NCBI RefSeq assembly: GCF_029643425.1
Contig: NZ_CP119106.1
Span: forward strand, 1,798,001-1,862,000
Source: Isoptericola sp. AK164
GTDB lineage: Bacteria; Actinomycetota; Actinomycetes; Actinomycetales; Cellulomonadaceae
Length of the DNA: 64,000 bases
Direction: 5' to 3'
The position numbers were made by a program, and so were the translations under genes. Below, piece by piece: positions 1 through 9,224 of the stretch; the stretch's first letter is position 1; every line of letters starts with the position of its first letter. The notes beneath the pieces were generated by a model that worked only from the letters and a program-made list of their open reading frames with translations, was not told the origin of the DNA and searched no databases.

Positions 1-216
1 GGCGTTGGAGCAGCCGGCCCGTTCGCGCACGGTGCTGACCGTGACGGGCTCGTCGTCGGCGAGCAGGGCGTCGGCCGCGGCGAACACGCGGTCGCGCGCG
101 GTGACCGGTGGCGGGGGAGCGGCCGGCCCGGAGGCCTCCGGCGACGGCGGGTCGGCGGAGTATCGCGCGGCCTCGGGCTCGACGTCCGGATCCCGCGGAG
201 TAGTCTGCGTCATCAT
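1..216 (-). CDS. KfrA-like DNA-binding protein, N-terminal part (cut by window edge)
   Basis: Seventy-two codons are visible and the frame runs off the left edge. After a Pro/Ala-rich leader of about 35 residues comes VTARDRVFAAADALLAD followed by VTVSTVRERAGCSNA. This is the pattern of the KfrA N-terminal DNA-binding domain, in which a short helix-turn-helix precedes a long coiled coil; the coiled coil would lie outside the window. KfrA proteins are autoregulated plasmid or island DNA-binding proteins. ATG at 216 is preferred because AGGAGG lies 11 bases upstream; a second ATG follows directly at 213. The start codon sits inside a perfect inverted repeat, as expected for autorepression. The gene is downstream of, and codirectional with, the integrase. 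Family call is by motif only. Confidence 0.62.
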   Translation of the reverse strand, partial: MMTQTTPRDPDVEPEAARYSADPPSPEASGPAAPPPPVTARDRVFAAADALLADDEPVTVSTVRERAGCSNA

Positions 217-227
217 GCCAGACTACT
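199..227. promoter_or_regulatory. Inverted repeat over the KfrA-like start codon (probable operator)
   Basis: AGTAGTCTG (199-207) and CAGACTACT (219-227) are perfect 9-bp arms around an 11-bp spacer that contains the start codon. Another GAGTAGT lies just upstream of the Shine-Dalgarno on the coding strand. Binding here would block translation start and transcription, so autoregulation is the simple reading. An 8-of-9 half-site match (AGACTACT) recurs at 1784-1791, seven bases before the integrase start. Confidence 0.55.
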
Positions 228-252
228 CCTCCTACTACTCTTAAGACACCGA

Positions 253-275
253 CACCCGCTTTTCCAAAGCGGGTG
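253..275 (-). terminator. Hairpin downstream of the integrase gene
   Basis: CACCCGCTTT (253-262) pairs perfectly with AAAGCGGGTG (266-275) around a 3-base loop. It lies between the end of the integrase gene and the start of the KfrA-like gene, both leftward. There is no U-tract, so it is a candidate terminator of the actinobacterial type. A role in the recombination site next to the integrase is also possible. Confidence 0.45.
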
Positions 276-319
276 CGCAGGAATGCGCGGGAATGCCGCA
301 GAGAGGTCGTTCCTGCAGG

Positions 320-1777
320 TCAGCGCGCCACGCGGGCGGTCAGATCGACCAGGCCAAAAGGTGCTTCTGCACCGTCAGTGAGCACATCGTGAGCGGTGTC
401 TGCCGGGTCGTGCGCCGCGAACTGCTCGGACATCGACTCGCCGAGGCGGTCGAGGTCGTCCTCGAACAGACCGGCGTAGGTACGCAGCGTCAGCACGGGG
501 GACTCGTGGCCGAGCATGCGCTGGACGGCCTTGACGCTCGCGCCGCTGGCGATGGCCAGGGAGGCCGCCGTGTGCCGCAGGTCGTGCAGGGTCAGCGGGG
601 CGAAGTCCTCGGCGCCGGCGCGCAGGGTCACCCGGGCCACGACGTCGAGGCGACGGGTGCGCGCGATCTTCTCGCCACGGGTCATCCCGTCGCGACGGGT
701 GCGGTCGGCCGCGACCAGCACCGCCCAGGTCGCGGGGTCCACGACCCCGGTGACCGGCAGCTCGTGCTCGGCCTGGACCCGGCGCACTGCGGTCAGGGCC
801 GTCGTGTCGTAGAACCCGGTCGCGGTCAGCCCGAGCAGCTCCTGCAGCGTGCTCACCGCAGCGCCGGCGGCGCGCACGGCCGGACGGAAGGCGTGCCGGT
901 CGAAGGACTCGCGGCGCAGCGGGCCGCCGTCGCGCGCCGTGAACAGCAGCGCGGTGCCCGGGCGGCCGCCGAGCCGGTCGGCCAGCTCGGGCTCCAGCAC
1001 GCGAGGGACCGGCACCTCCCGGCGCGCGTGGGTCTTGGTGTTGCCGAGCAGCAGGGTGCCGTCGTCCAGGCGGGTGTAGGCGCGCTCGACCATGACACGA
1101 CGGCGCAGCAGGTCCACGTCCCCGGTGCGCAGCGCCGAGACCTCGCCCCAGCGCAGCCCGGTCAGCCCGGCCAGCAGCACCAGCGGGCGCGCCTGGGCGG
1201 ACGTGGTCGCGTCGGCCACCCGGCGCAGCTGCTCGTGGGACAGGTACCGGTGCGGCTTGGTCTTGGGCGCGCGCGGCAGCGACGGCACCCGGCCGGACGG
1301 GGTGCGCGCCGGGTTCGACGTCAGCCGGCGGGCGTCCACCGCCGCGTCCAGCAGCGCCACCAGCAACCGCACCGCGTCACGGCGCCGGGCGGAGGAGGCC
1401 GGCTCGGTGCGTCCGGGGCCGCGCATCTCGACCGCCCAGCGGGCGACGTCGTCGTGCGTCACCCGGCGCAGCGGCTCCTCGCCGAAGGTGGGGGCGACCA
1501 GGGAGCGGAACCGTTCGCGCTCGGACTCCAGGGTGCGGGGGGCGCGGTCCGCGCGGGCGGCCTGCCACGCGGAGAACCACTCGGCCACGGTGAGCATGCC
1601 GGACCTCGGGTCGACCCAGTCGCCGCGCTTGCCTGCCTCCTCGGCCCGGCGTGCCTCGGCCAGCGCGTCGCGCCGGGCCCGGAACGCCCGGGTGCTGCGC
1701 AGGCGGCCGTCGATCCGGAAGCGCCCCACGTACGACGTCGTGCCGCCGGTTCCGGTGCGCTTCTCCGTGTAGGCCAT
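320..1777 (-). CDS. Tyrosine recombinase/integrase with an inserted peptidoglycan-binding-like domain
   Basis: 485 residues. The N-terminal part has an Arm-type start (MAYTEKRTGTGG) and a core-binding domain (about 60-160). The catalytic domain shows R209 in LTGLRWGE, a likely lysine near 248 (NTKTH), H398 and R401 in LHDLRHTAAS, H424 in MLGHES and Y434 in TLRTYAGL, so all key residues are present. Between FRPAVRAAG (about 305) and LHDLRH there are roughly 90 extra residues. Of these, 308-354 read as a PG_binding_1 unit: STLQELLGL, TGFYDTTALTAVRRVQ, LPVTGVVDPATWAVL. Phage or island integrases do not normally carry this domain. The frame is open throughout, so it is not an annotation artefact of a frameshift. 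It probably mobilises a nearby island with the KfrA-like gene; no attachment site could be identified. Confidence 0.9.
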   Translation of the reverse strand: MAYTEKRTGTGGTTSYVGRFRIDGRLRSTRAFRARRDALAEARRAEEAGKRGDWVDPRSGMLTVAEWFSAWQAARADRAPRTLESERERFRSLVAPTFGEEPLRRVTHDDVARWAVEMRGPGRTEPASSARRRDAVRLLVALLDAAVDARRLTSNPARTPSGRVPSLPRAPKTKPHRYLSHEQLRRVADATTSAQARPLVLLAGLTGLRWGEVSALRTGDVDLLRRRVMVERAYTRLDDGTLLLGNTKTHARREVPVPRVLEPELADRLGGRPGTALLFTARDGGPLRRESFDRHAFRPAVRAAGAAVSTLQELLGLTATGFYDTTALTAVRRVQAEHELPVTGVVDPATWAVLVAADRTRRDGMTRGEKIARTRRLDVVARVTLRAGAEDFAPLTLHDLRHTAASLAIASGASVKAVQRMLGHESPVLTLRTYAGLFEDDLDRLGESMSEQFAAHDPADTAHDVLTDGAEAPFGLVDLTARVAR

Positions 1778-1783
1778 GGGGGG

Positions 1784-1829
1784 AGACTACTGGTCCGGGC
1801 ACGGCGATGACCTGCACCGACGCAGGTCA
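1784..1829. promoter_or_regulatory. Integrase upstream region: operator half-site and inverted repeat
   Basis: AGACTACT (1784-1791) repeats the arm of the operator at 199-227. Further upstream TGACCTGC (1808-1815) and GCAGGTCA (1822-1829) form a perfect 8-bp inverted repeat with a 6-bp spacer. Both lie within 60 bases of the integrase start and are candidate binding sites for its repressor or for an excisionase. Function is inferred from position only. Confidence 0.35.
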
Positions 1830-1898
1830 GAGTCACCCATGTCGGCGTGTCACGGACGCTTTCAGCGGGCAACCCGGTGATGGCGGCCCGACGACTGC

Positions 1899-2396
1899 TC
1901 AGCGATCGCCCTCAGGAGGCGGGACAGGCAAGGCGAACGTCATGAAAACGCTGTTCGGATCGGGCACGTAGTCGGCGAACGGCTCGCACTCGACGAACCC
2001 GTGGCGGGTGTAGATCCGCCGTGCCGGGGCGAAGAACTGCTCCGAGCCGGTCTCCAGGCTCACCCGTTCGTAGCCGCGCTCGGCGGCCAGGGCGAGCAGC
2101 TCGCCCAGCAACCGGGTGGCGACTCCGAGCCCTCGAGCGCTCCGGGCGGTGCGCATCGACTTGATCTCGCCGTGCCCGCCCGGGCCCGGGGCGAGCTCGC
2201 TGAGGGCCCCGCACCCCAGCAGGGCGCCGGTCTCGTCGCTGCGGGCGGTGAGGAACGTGATGGTGGGGGCCGTGAGCGCCGCCGGGGCGAGGGCGTGGAC
2301 GGACTCCTCGGGCGAAGTGGCGCGCATCTCGGTCAGGTGCTCGTCCAGCAGGGCACGGACGTCGTCGCGGGCGGGGGAGTCGACGGCGATGTTCAT
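1899..2396 (-). CDS. GNAT-family N-acetyltransferase
   Basis: 165 residues with one Gcn5-related acetyltransferase domain. The acetyl-CoA pyrophosphate loop is in the segment SARGLGVATRLLGELLALA, where the classic Q/RxxGxG/A is RGLGVA. The C-terminal part has FAPARRIYTRHGFVECEPFADY, the usual beta-bulge and Y/F-xx-GF segment of the PaiA/YsnE-like branch. The substrate is unknown; small amines or amino acids are typical. It starts with ATG at 2396, has no strong Shine-Dalgarno, and is followed upstream by another minus-strand gene 72 bases away, so cotranscription with the hydrolase is possible. Confidence 0.85.
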   Translation of the reverse strand: MNIAVDSPARDDVRALLDEHLTEMRATSPEESVHALAPAALTAPTITFLTARSDETGALLGCGALSELAPGPGGHGEIKSMRTARSARGLGVATRLLGELLALAAERGYERVSLETGSEQFFAPARRIYTRHGFVECEPFADYVPDPNSVFMTFALPVPPPEGDR

Positions 2397-2468
2397 CCGG
2401 GCATCATCGTCCAGCCGTGTTTCGCACCGGTTGCCGCGGACACCGACCCGCGCGGGGGAGGGGTGGCG

Positions 2469-3260
2469 TCACGGTGCGTGCACGGTGGGGTCGTCGCGCA
2501 GCACGTCGAGCAGGAGCGGCTCGATGGCGTCGGGGTTCTCCAGGGTGGGCAGGTGGCCCGCCCAGTCGAGGTCGAGGTGCTCGGCGCTGGGCAGGGCGGC
2601 CACGAGGCGCTCGGCGACGGCGCGGAAGTGGTCGAGGTCGTGGGCACCGGAGACGACCAGAGTGGGCACGTGGATCTGGTCGAGGTCGATCGGTACGGGT
2701 CGGGGGGTGCCGACGGCGGCGCCGCGGACGTCCGCGTCCGCCTCGGCGGCGAGCTGGATGTCGAAGGCACGGTGCTGCATGCGTGCCAGCGCGGCCCGGG
2801 TGTCGTCGTCGGCGGCGGGCCCGAGCCAGGTGTCGACGTTGAGCGCGACGGCGGCCTCGAGGTCGCCGGCGTCGAGCAGGGTCTCCTCGCGGGCGATGAA
2901 GTCGTGCAGGGCGTCGCTGGGCGGCAGGTCGGGGTAGGCCGGCGAGAGCAGCACGAGCTCGCGCACGCGGGCGGGGTGGCGGGTAGCGAGCTCGAGAGCG
3001 ACGCGTCCGCCGAGGCTGTTGCCGACCACGACGGCGTCGTCCATGCCGCAGGCGTCCATGACCTCGGCGACGTCGTCGGCGTCGACGTAGTCCTCGGCGG
3101 GCAGCGGAGTCTCGCCGAACCCCCGCAGGTCGGGCCGCAGCACGCGGAAGACCTGGGTCAGCCCGTGCATGACGGGGTCCCACATGTTCCGGTCGGCGAC
3201 GCCGGCGTGCAGCAGGACGACGTGCGGGCCGGTGCCGGCGATGTCGTGGGCGAGCAGCAT
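2469..3260 (-). CDS. Alpha/beta-fold hydrolase
   Basis: 263 residues. Oxyanion-hole region VVLLHAGVADRNMW (about 14-27), nucleophile elbow GNSLGG with Ser82, acid residue Asp208 or Asp210 in VSGAHDLDHF, and catalytic His236 in WAGHLPTLENP make a complete triad. The architecture is that of small esterase, haloalkane-dehalogenase or MhpC-like carbon-carbon hydrolases. Nothing in the sequence fixes the substrate. It is divergent from the LLM oxidoreductase, sharing a 71-base intergenic region. Confidence 0.88.
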   Translation of the reverse strand: MLLAHDIAGTGPHVVLLHAGVADRNMWDPVMHGLTQVFRVLRPDLRGFGETPLPAEDYVDADDVAEVMDACGMDDAVVVGNSLGGRVALELATRHPARVRELVLLSPAYPDLPPSDALHDFIAREETLLDAGDLEAAVALNVDTWLGPAADDDTRAALARMQHRAFDIQLAAEADADVRGAAVGTPRPVPIDLDQIHVPTLVVSGAHDLDHFRAVAERLVAALPSAEHLDLDWAGHLPTLENPDAIEPLLLDVLRDDPTVHAP

Positions 3261-3331
3261 GCCCCCACGCTAGGAGCACGGGGTGCCGGTCGCACCCGGG
3301 CCGGGAATGTCGCGCCGGTCCATCGGTTGTC

Positions 3332-4357
3332 ATGGACATGAAGCACATCGGTTTCCTGTCCTTCGGTCACTGGACCGACCACCCGTCCTCGGCCACCCGC
3401 AGCGCGGCGGACGTGCTGCACCAGTCGATCGAGCTGGCCGAGGCGGCCGAGGAGCTCGGGGCCGACGGCGCGTACTTCCGGGTGCACCACTTCGCCCGGC
3501 AGCTGGGCAGTCCGTTCCCGCTGCTGGCCGCAGTCGGTGCGCGCACGCGTCGGATCGAGATCGGCACGGGCGTGATCGACATGCGCTACGAGAACCCGGC
3601 CTACATGACCGAGGACGCCGGCGCGGCGGACCTCATCGCCGGCGGGCGGCTGCAGCTCGGCATCTCGCGCGGCAGCCCGGAGCAGGTGATCGAGGGCTAC
3701 CGGCACTTCGACCACGTCCCGGCCCCGGGGGAGTCGGACGCGGACATGGCGCGCCGGCACACCGCGCGGTTCCTGGAGCTGCTGACGGGCGAGGGGTTCG
3801 CCGAGCCGAACCCGCGCCCGATGTTCCCCAACCCGCCGGGCCTGCTGCGCCTGGAGCCGCACTCGCCGGGGCTGCGCGAGCGCATCTGGTGGGGTGCGGG
3901 GTCGCGGGCGACCGCCGAGTGGGCCGCGACCCAGGGGATGAACCTCATGAGCTCGACGCTGCTGACCGAGGACACGGGGGTGCCGTTCCACGAGCTGCAG
4001 GCCGAGCAGATCCAGCGGTTCCGCGACGCGTGGGCGGCGGCCGGTCACGCGCACACCCCGCGGGTGTCGGTGTCCCGGTCGGTCTTCCCGATCACCGACG
4101 ACCGCGACCGCGCCTACTTCGGGATGCAGACGGGGTCGACGGACCAGGTGGGGATGCTCGACGGCGGCCGGGCCCGGTTCGGCAAGACCTACGCCGGCGA
4201 GGTCGACCAGATCGTGGCGGACCTGGCCGAGGACTCGGCCGTCGCGGCGGCGGACACGCTGCTGCTGACGGTGCCGAACCAGCTCGGGGTGGACTACAAC
4301 GCTCACGTCATCGACAACGTGGTGCGGCACGTGGCCCCGCAGCTCGGCTGGCGCTGA
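3332..4357 (+). CDS. LLM-class flavin-dependent oxidoreductase (luciferase-like)
   Basis: 341 residues with the bacterial luciferase TIM-barrel pattern: HIGFLSFGHW at the start, ELGADGAYFRVHHFA, EIGTGVIDMRYENPAYMTEDAGAADLIAGGRLQLGISRGSPE, where the last segment is typical flavin phosphate-binding sequence. Such enzymes use reduced FMN or F420 for monooxygenation or hydride transfer. ATG at 3332 is used; a second ATG at 3338 is possible since there is no clear Shine-Dalgarno. The gene ends three bases before the convergent GlxA-type regulator. The substrate is unknown. Confidence 0.87.
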   Translation: MDMKHIGFLSFGHWTDHPSSATRSAADVLHQSIELAEAAEELGADGAYFRVHHFARQLGSPFPLLAAVGARTRRIEIGTGVIDMRYENPAYMTEDAGAADLIAGGRLQLGISRGSPEQVIEGYRHFDHVPAPGESDADMARRHTARFLELLTGEGFAEPNPRPMFPNPPGLLRLEPHSPGLRERIWWGAGSRATAEWAATQGMNLMSSTLLTEDTGVPFHELQAEQIQRFRDAWAAAGHAHTPRVSVSRSVFPITDDRDRAYFGMQTGSTDQVGMLDGGRARFGKTYAGEVDQIVADLAEDSAVAAADTLLLTVPNQLGVDYNAHVIDNVVRHVAPQLGWR

Positions 4358-4360
4358 CCG

Positions 4361-5389
4361 TCAGGACGACTTGGCCGCCGGGCCGCGGAACGTGGCCCGG
4401 TAGGCCGACGGCGTCACGCCGAGGCGCTCGTGCAGGTGGGTGCGCAGGGACACCGCCGTGCCGAACCCGACCTGGGCGGCCACCCGGTCGACGGACAGGT
4501 CGGTGCTCTCGAGGAGCTCGCGGGCGCGGGCCACGCGCTGGGCCGTCAGCCACTGCCAGGGCGACAGCCCGGTCTCCTGGGCGAGGCGGCGGGTCAGGGT
4601 GCGCACGCTCAGCGCCTGGGCGGCGGCCCAGGAGGCCAGCGAGAGGTCCTGGTCGAGGCGGTCCAGCGCCCAGGCGCGGGCCGAGGCCGTCACGGGCCCG
4701 TGCGGGGAGGCGGCGGGGCGCGGGATGTACTGCGCCTGCCCGCCCTCGCGGTACGGCGGCACGACGGCGGCACGGGCGACGTCGTTGGCCACCGCCGCGC
4801 CGTGGTCGCGCCGGATCAGGTGCAGGCACAGGTCGATGCCGGCCGCCTCGCCGGCGGAGGTGAGCACGTCGCCGGTGTCGACGAACAGCACGTCGGGGTC
4901 GACCTGCACGGCGGGGAAGCGGCGTGCCAGGTCGGCGGCGGAGTTCCAGTGCGTCGTGGCGCGCCGGCCGTCCAGGACGCCGGCGGCGGCGAGCACGTAC
5001 GCGCCGGTGCAGATCGAGGCCAGCCGCGCACCGGGTCGCACCCGGTCCCAGGCGGCGGCCAGGTCGGGGCCCAGCGTGCCGGTGGTCTCGGTCTCGCCCG
5101 GGGCGTGGGAGGCGAGCACGACGACGGTGTCCGCCGCGGCCAGCGCCTCCGGCCCGGCGGCGACGTCCACCGTGAAGTCGGCGTCGGTCGGCACGGGACC
5201 GGGTGCGGGCGCGCACGTGGTCACGGTGTACAGCGCGCGGCCGTCCGCGTCGCGGGCCCGGCCGAACAGCTGGTGGCACAGGCCGAGCTCGAGCGGCATC
5301 ACTCCGGGACGGACCAGCACGGCGACGCGGTGGGGCCGGGAGACGGCGTCGGCCCGGCGGGCGGGACCGGATCCCGGCTGGACGGACAT
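4361..5389 (-). CDS. GlxA-type transcriptional regulator (DJ-1/PfpI domain plus AraC helix-turn-helix)
   Basis: 342 residues. Residues about 18-190 are a DJ-1/PfpI glutamine-amidotransferase-like domain with ICTGAYVLAAAGVLDGRRATTHW, where the cysteine occupies the nucleophile-elbow position. Residues about 225-330 are an AraC/XylS double helix-turn-helix: LSVRTLTRRLAQETGLSPWQWL and DRVAAQVGFGTAVSLRTHL. This is the architecture of GlxA/FtrA regulators that act on amine or choline-type metabolism and efflux. It is divergently transcribed from the MFS transporter with a 71-base gap, which suggests that it controls that pump. Confidence 0.9.
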   Translation of the reverse strand: MSVQPGSGPARRADAVSRPHRVAVLVRPGVMPLELGLCHQLFGRARDADGRALYTVTTCAPAPGPVPTDADFTVDVAAGPEALAAADTVVVLASHAPGETETTGTLGPDLAAAWDRVRPGARLASICTGAYVLAAAGVLDGRRATTHWNSAADLARRFPAVQVDPDVLFVDTGDVLTSAGEAAGIDLCLHLIRRDHGAAVANDVARAAVVPPYREGGQAQYIPRPAASPHGPVTASARAWALDRLDQDLSLASWAAAQALSVRTLTRRLAQETGLSPWQWLTAQRVARARELLESTDLSVDRVAAQVGFGTAVSLRTHLHERLGVTPSAYRATFRGPAAKSS

Positions 5390-5460
5390 GGCCCGATTCT
5401 TTCATCACCTGACCTTCTGGCCACTCGTGGGGCAGGTCGCCCGCCGCGCACCGTGGAGCC

Positions 5461-6819
5461 ATGGCACTCCGACGACGCTCCCGTCCTGCACCGCACCCCG
5501 TGACCTCGCCGCCGACGGCGGGCCCACCGGTGACCCGCGCGGTGGTCGTGGCCGCCACCGCGTTCGTGGTCATCGTCTGCGCCGGGGTGTTCGTCGGCCT
5601 GCCCAACCTGCTCGTGGGCCCGCTGCACGAAGAGCTCGGCTGGTCCTACGGCACGATCTCGGTCGCGATCGCGGTCAACACGGTGCTGTACGGGCTCACC
5701 GCGCCGTTCGCCGCGGCGGCGACGGACCGCCTGGGCGTGCGCCGTGTCGCCGTGGCGGCCCTGCTGCTCGTGGCCGGCGGCGCCGTCACGACCACGGCCG
5801 TGACCGCCCCGTGGCAGCTCGTGCTGGCCTGGGGCGTGCTGGTGGGCCTGGGCTGCGGCGCGATCGCCACCGCCTTCGGCGCGCTGGTGGCCGAGCGGTG
5901 GTTCACCCGGCACCGGGGGCTGGTCACCGGCCTGCTGACGTCGGGGACGATGTTCGGCGGCATGGTGCTGCTGCCGGTGCTGGCCGGGCTGACCACGACG
6001 GCGGGCTGGCGGGCGGCGACCTGGGTCGTGGCCGGCGTGGCCGGGGCGGTGGCGCTGGCCGCTGCCGGCCTGCTGCGCGACCGGCCCGGAGCCGACCGCC
6101 CCGATCGCCGCGCCTCGGTGGGGGCGCCGTCGGCGGCCGCGTCGGCGCCCCGGGCGGCGGACCCGGCCCCGGGTGCCGTGCGCCGCAGCCTGGCCGCGCT
6201 GGCGCGCCTGGCACGCACGGGTCCGTTCTGGCTCGTGGTGGTCACCTTCGCGGTGTGCGGGGCCTCGACCAACGGGGTGATGATGAGCCACTTCGTGCCG
6301 GCGGCCGCCGACGTCGGGCTCGGCCCCGCGCTCGCCTCGACGCTGCTGGCGGTGATGGGGGCGGTCAACGTGGCCGGCACGGTCGCGGCCGGGTGGGGCA
6401 CCGACCGGGTGGACCCGCGCCTGCTGCTCACGGGCACCTACGCCCTGCGGGCGGTGAGCCTGGCGGCGCTGCCCGTGCTGCTCGGGCCGGACCTCACCCC
6501 CGCGCTGGTGGTCTTCGCCGTCTCCTTCGGCCTGCTGGACCTGGCCACCGTGCCGCCCACGGTCGCGCTGTGCCGGGAGTACTTCGGCCTCGACGGCGCC
6601 GTGGTGTTCGCCTGGCTGACCGGCGCCCACCAGGTCGGGGCCGCCGGGGCCGCGCTGGGCGCCGGCGTCGTGCGCGACCTGACGGGCTCCTACGCCCCGG
6701 CGTTCGTCGCCGTGGCGGTCCTGTGCGCCCTGGCGGCGGCCGCCAGCGCGCTGATCCGCCGTCAGCCGATGGCCCCGGCCGCCTCCTCGTCCGCGAGCGC
6801 CGCGGCGATCATCCGGTGA
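5461..6819 (+). CDS. MFS transporter
   Basis: 452 residues with about twelve hydrophobic segments in two halves. The linker (about residues 205-240) is polar and Ala/Pro-rich. The first cytoplasmic loop, AATDRLGVRRVAV, matches the MFS signature between helices 2 and 3, and GTDRVDPRLLLTG is the equivalent in the second half. It is likely a proton-coupled exporter or metabolite carrier; the substrate cannot be read. It is divergent from the GlxA-type regulator. The last 58 bases overlap the convergent kinase gene tail-to-tail. Confidence 0.9.
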   Translation: MALRRRSRPAPHPVTSPPTAGPPVTRAVVVAATAFVVIVCAGVFVGLPNLLVGPLHEELGWSYGTISVAIAVNTVLYGLTAPFAAAATDRLGVRRVAVAALLLVAGGAVTTTAVTAPWQLVLAWGVLVGLGCGAIATAFGALVAERWFTRHRGLVTGLLTSGTMFGGMVLLPVLAGLTTTAGWRAATWVVAGVAGAVALAAAGLLRDRPGADRPDRRASVGAPSAAASAPRAADPAPGAVRRSLAALARLARTGPFWLVVVTFAVCGASTNGVMMSHFVPAAADVGLGPALASTLLAVMGAVNVAGTVAAGWGTDRVDPRLLLTGTYALRAVSLAALPVLLGPDLTPALVVFAVSFGLLDLATVPPTVALCREYFGLDGAVVFAWLTGAHQVGAAGAALGAGVVRDLTGSYAPAFVAVAVLCALAAAASALIRRQPMAPAASSSASAAAIIR

Positions 6820-7664
6820 CCCTGCGCCTCCAGCGACGACGCCCCGACCCGGTGGGACCAGACCGCCGCGGCGATCGCCTCGCGCAGGCGCACGCGCCGC
6901 CAGCCGGGCCCGCGGCGGAGGTCGGTGCCGTAGCCCTCGACGAACGCGGCGGTCAGGTCCGGCCGGCCGGCGAGCTGCTGGGCGTCCAGGCGCGCCAGGT
7001 CCGTGACGGGCGGACGCCAGGCGTGGCGCCCGAAGTCGATGAGGCGCACGGTCCCGTCCTCGTCGACGACCCAGTTGCGCGGGTGGAAGTCGCCGTGGGT
7101 GGGCACCACCCGGACCGGCGGGTGCTCGTGCCGGGCCAGGGCCGCCCGCAGGCGGGCGACGGTCGCCGGGGCGATGCGGTGCTCGGCCGCGAGCAGGCCC
7201 AGGGCGCGGGAGTGCTCGGCCGCCTCCCAGTCGCCGTCCACGCGCGAGCCGGCCGCGTGCAGCCGGGCCAGCAGCGTCCCGGCCTGCCGGTAGGTCTCGG
7301 GCAGCTCCTCGGCCGGCTGGTGCTCGACGAGTCGGCCCGGGAGCCAGGCGAGCGCGAGCAGGCGGTGGTCGCGGTCGGCGCCGAGCAGCCGCGGGAAGCG
7401 GTCCTGGTCGGCCTGGTCGGCGTGGGCGGCCTGGTCAGTCATGTCGGCCAGGACCTGGGTGTGCGCGGCCAGCTCGCGCTCGAAGTGGCGGTCGGCGCCG
7501 GCGTAGCGCTTGACGGCCGCCCGGGTGCCGTCGTCGGCCCGGACCTGCCACACGCGGGTCCCGAGCAGGCCCGAGGAGTGCTCCGCCACGACGCGGACGG
7601 GCCCCAGCCACGCGGCCACGAGCTCGTGCACGACGGTGTCGAGGTCCTGCTGCTGGGGTGTCAC
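6762..7664 (-). CDS. Aminoglycoside-phosphotransferase-fold kinase
   Basis: 300 residues from GTG at 7664 (VTPQQQDLD). The APH/choline-kinase fold is shown by the nucleotide-binding lysine region RAAVKRYAG, the catalytic loop THGDFHPRNWVVD (HGDxxxxN) and the metal-binding LIDFGRHAW. The family phosphorylates hydroxyls of antibiotics, choline, homoserine or other small molecules, and the substrate is not evident. Much longer readings of the same frame to the right (up to 9116) are antisense shadow of the malic enzyme and were discarded. It overlaps the MFS gene by 58 bases at its 3' end. Confidence 0.88.
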   Translation of the reverse strand: MTPQQQDLDTVVHELVAAWLGPVRVVAEHSSGLLGTRVWQVRADDGTRAAVKRYAGADRHFERELAAHTQVLADMTDQAAHADQADQDRFPRLLGADRDHRLLALAWLPGRLVEHQPAEELPETYRQAGTLLARLHAAGSRVDGDWEAAEHSRALGLLAAEHRIAPATVARLRAALARHEHPPVRVVPTHGDFHPRNWVVDEDGTVRLIDFGRHAWRPPVTDLARLDAQQLAGRPDLTAAFVEGYGTDLRRGPGWRRVRLREAIAAAVWSHRVGASSLEAQGHRMIAAALADEEAAGAIG

Positions 7665-7784
7665 CGGGGCACGATAACCACCGCCCGGTGCGGGGGCGAC
7701 GTCCGCGCTGGTCGACGCGCCATACTGGGGCCCTCGACCCGTTCTCGACCGGGCGGCACCGTCGCCGCCGCGGAAGGATGCACC

Positions 7785-9170
<1,386 letters not shown>

Positions 9171-9176
9171 CGCCCC

Positions 9177-9192
9177 GCACCCGGCCGGGTGC
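9177..9192. terminator. Perfect 16-bp palindrome between convergent genes
   Basis: GCACCCGG (9177-9184) is followed directly by CCGGGTGC (9185-9192). The palindrome lies just after the malic enzyme stop and before the 3' end of the convergent ThuA gene, with CGCCCC and GGGGCG flanks that could extend pairing. A bidirectional terminator is the likely role. Confidence 0.5.
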
Positions 9193-9224
9193 GAGGCGCC
9201 GGCCCTGCCTGACGAGGGGCGGGG

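Noticed and set aside
293-1810. Long plus-strand open frame of about 505 codons opposite the integrase
   Set aside because: Very Arg/Gly/Gln-rich translation without motifs; the opposite strand encodes a clear tyrosine recombinase. GC-rich third positions keep antisense frames open.
4440-7784. Upstream extension of the malic enzyme frame over the regulator and MFS genes
   Set aside because: Only the part from GTG at 7785 matches the family; the rest is out-of-frame reading of other genes.
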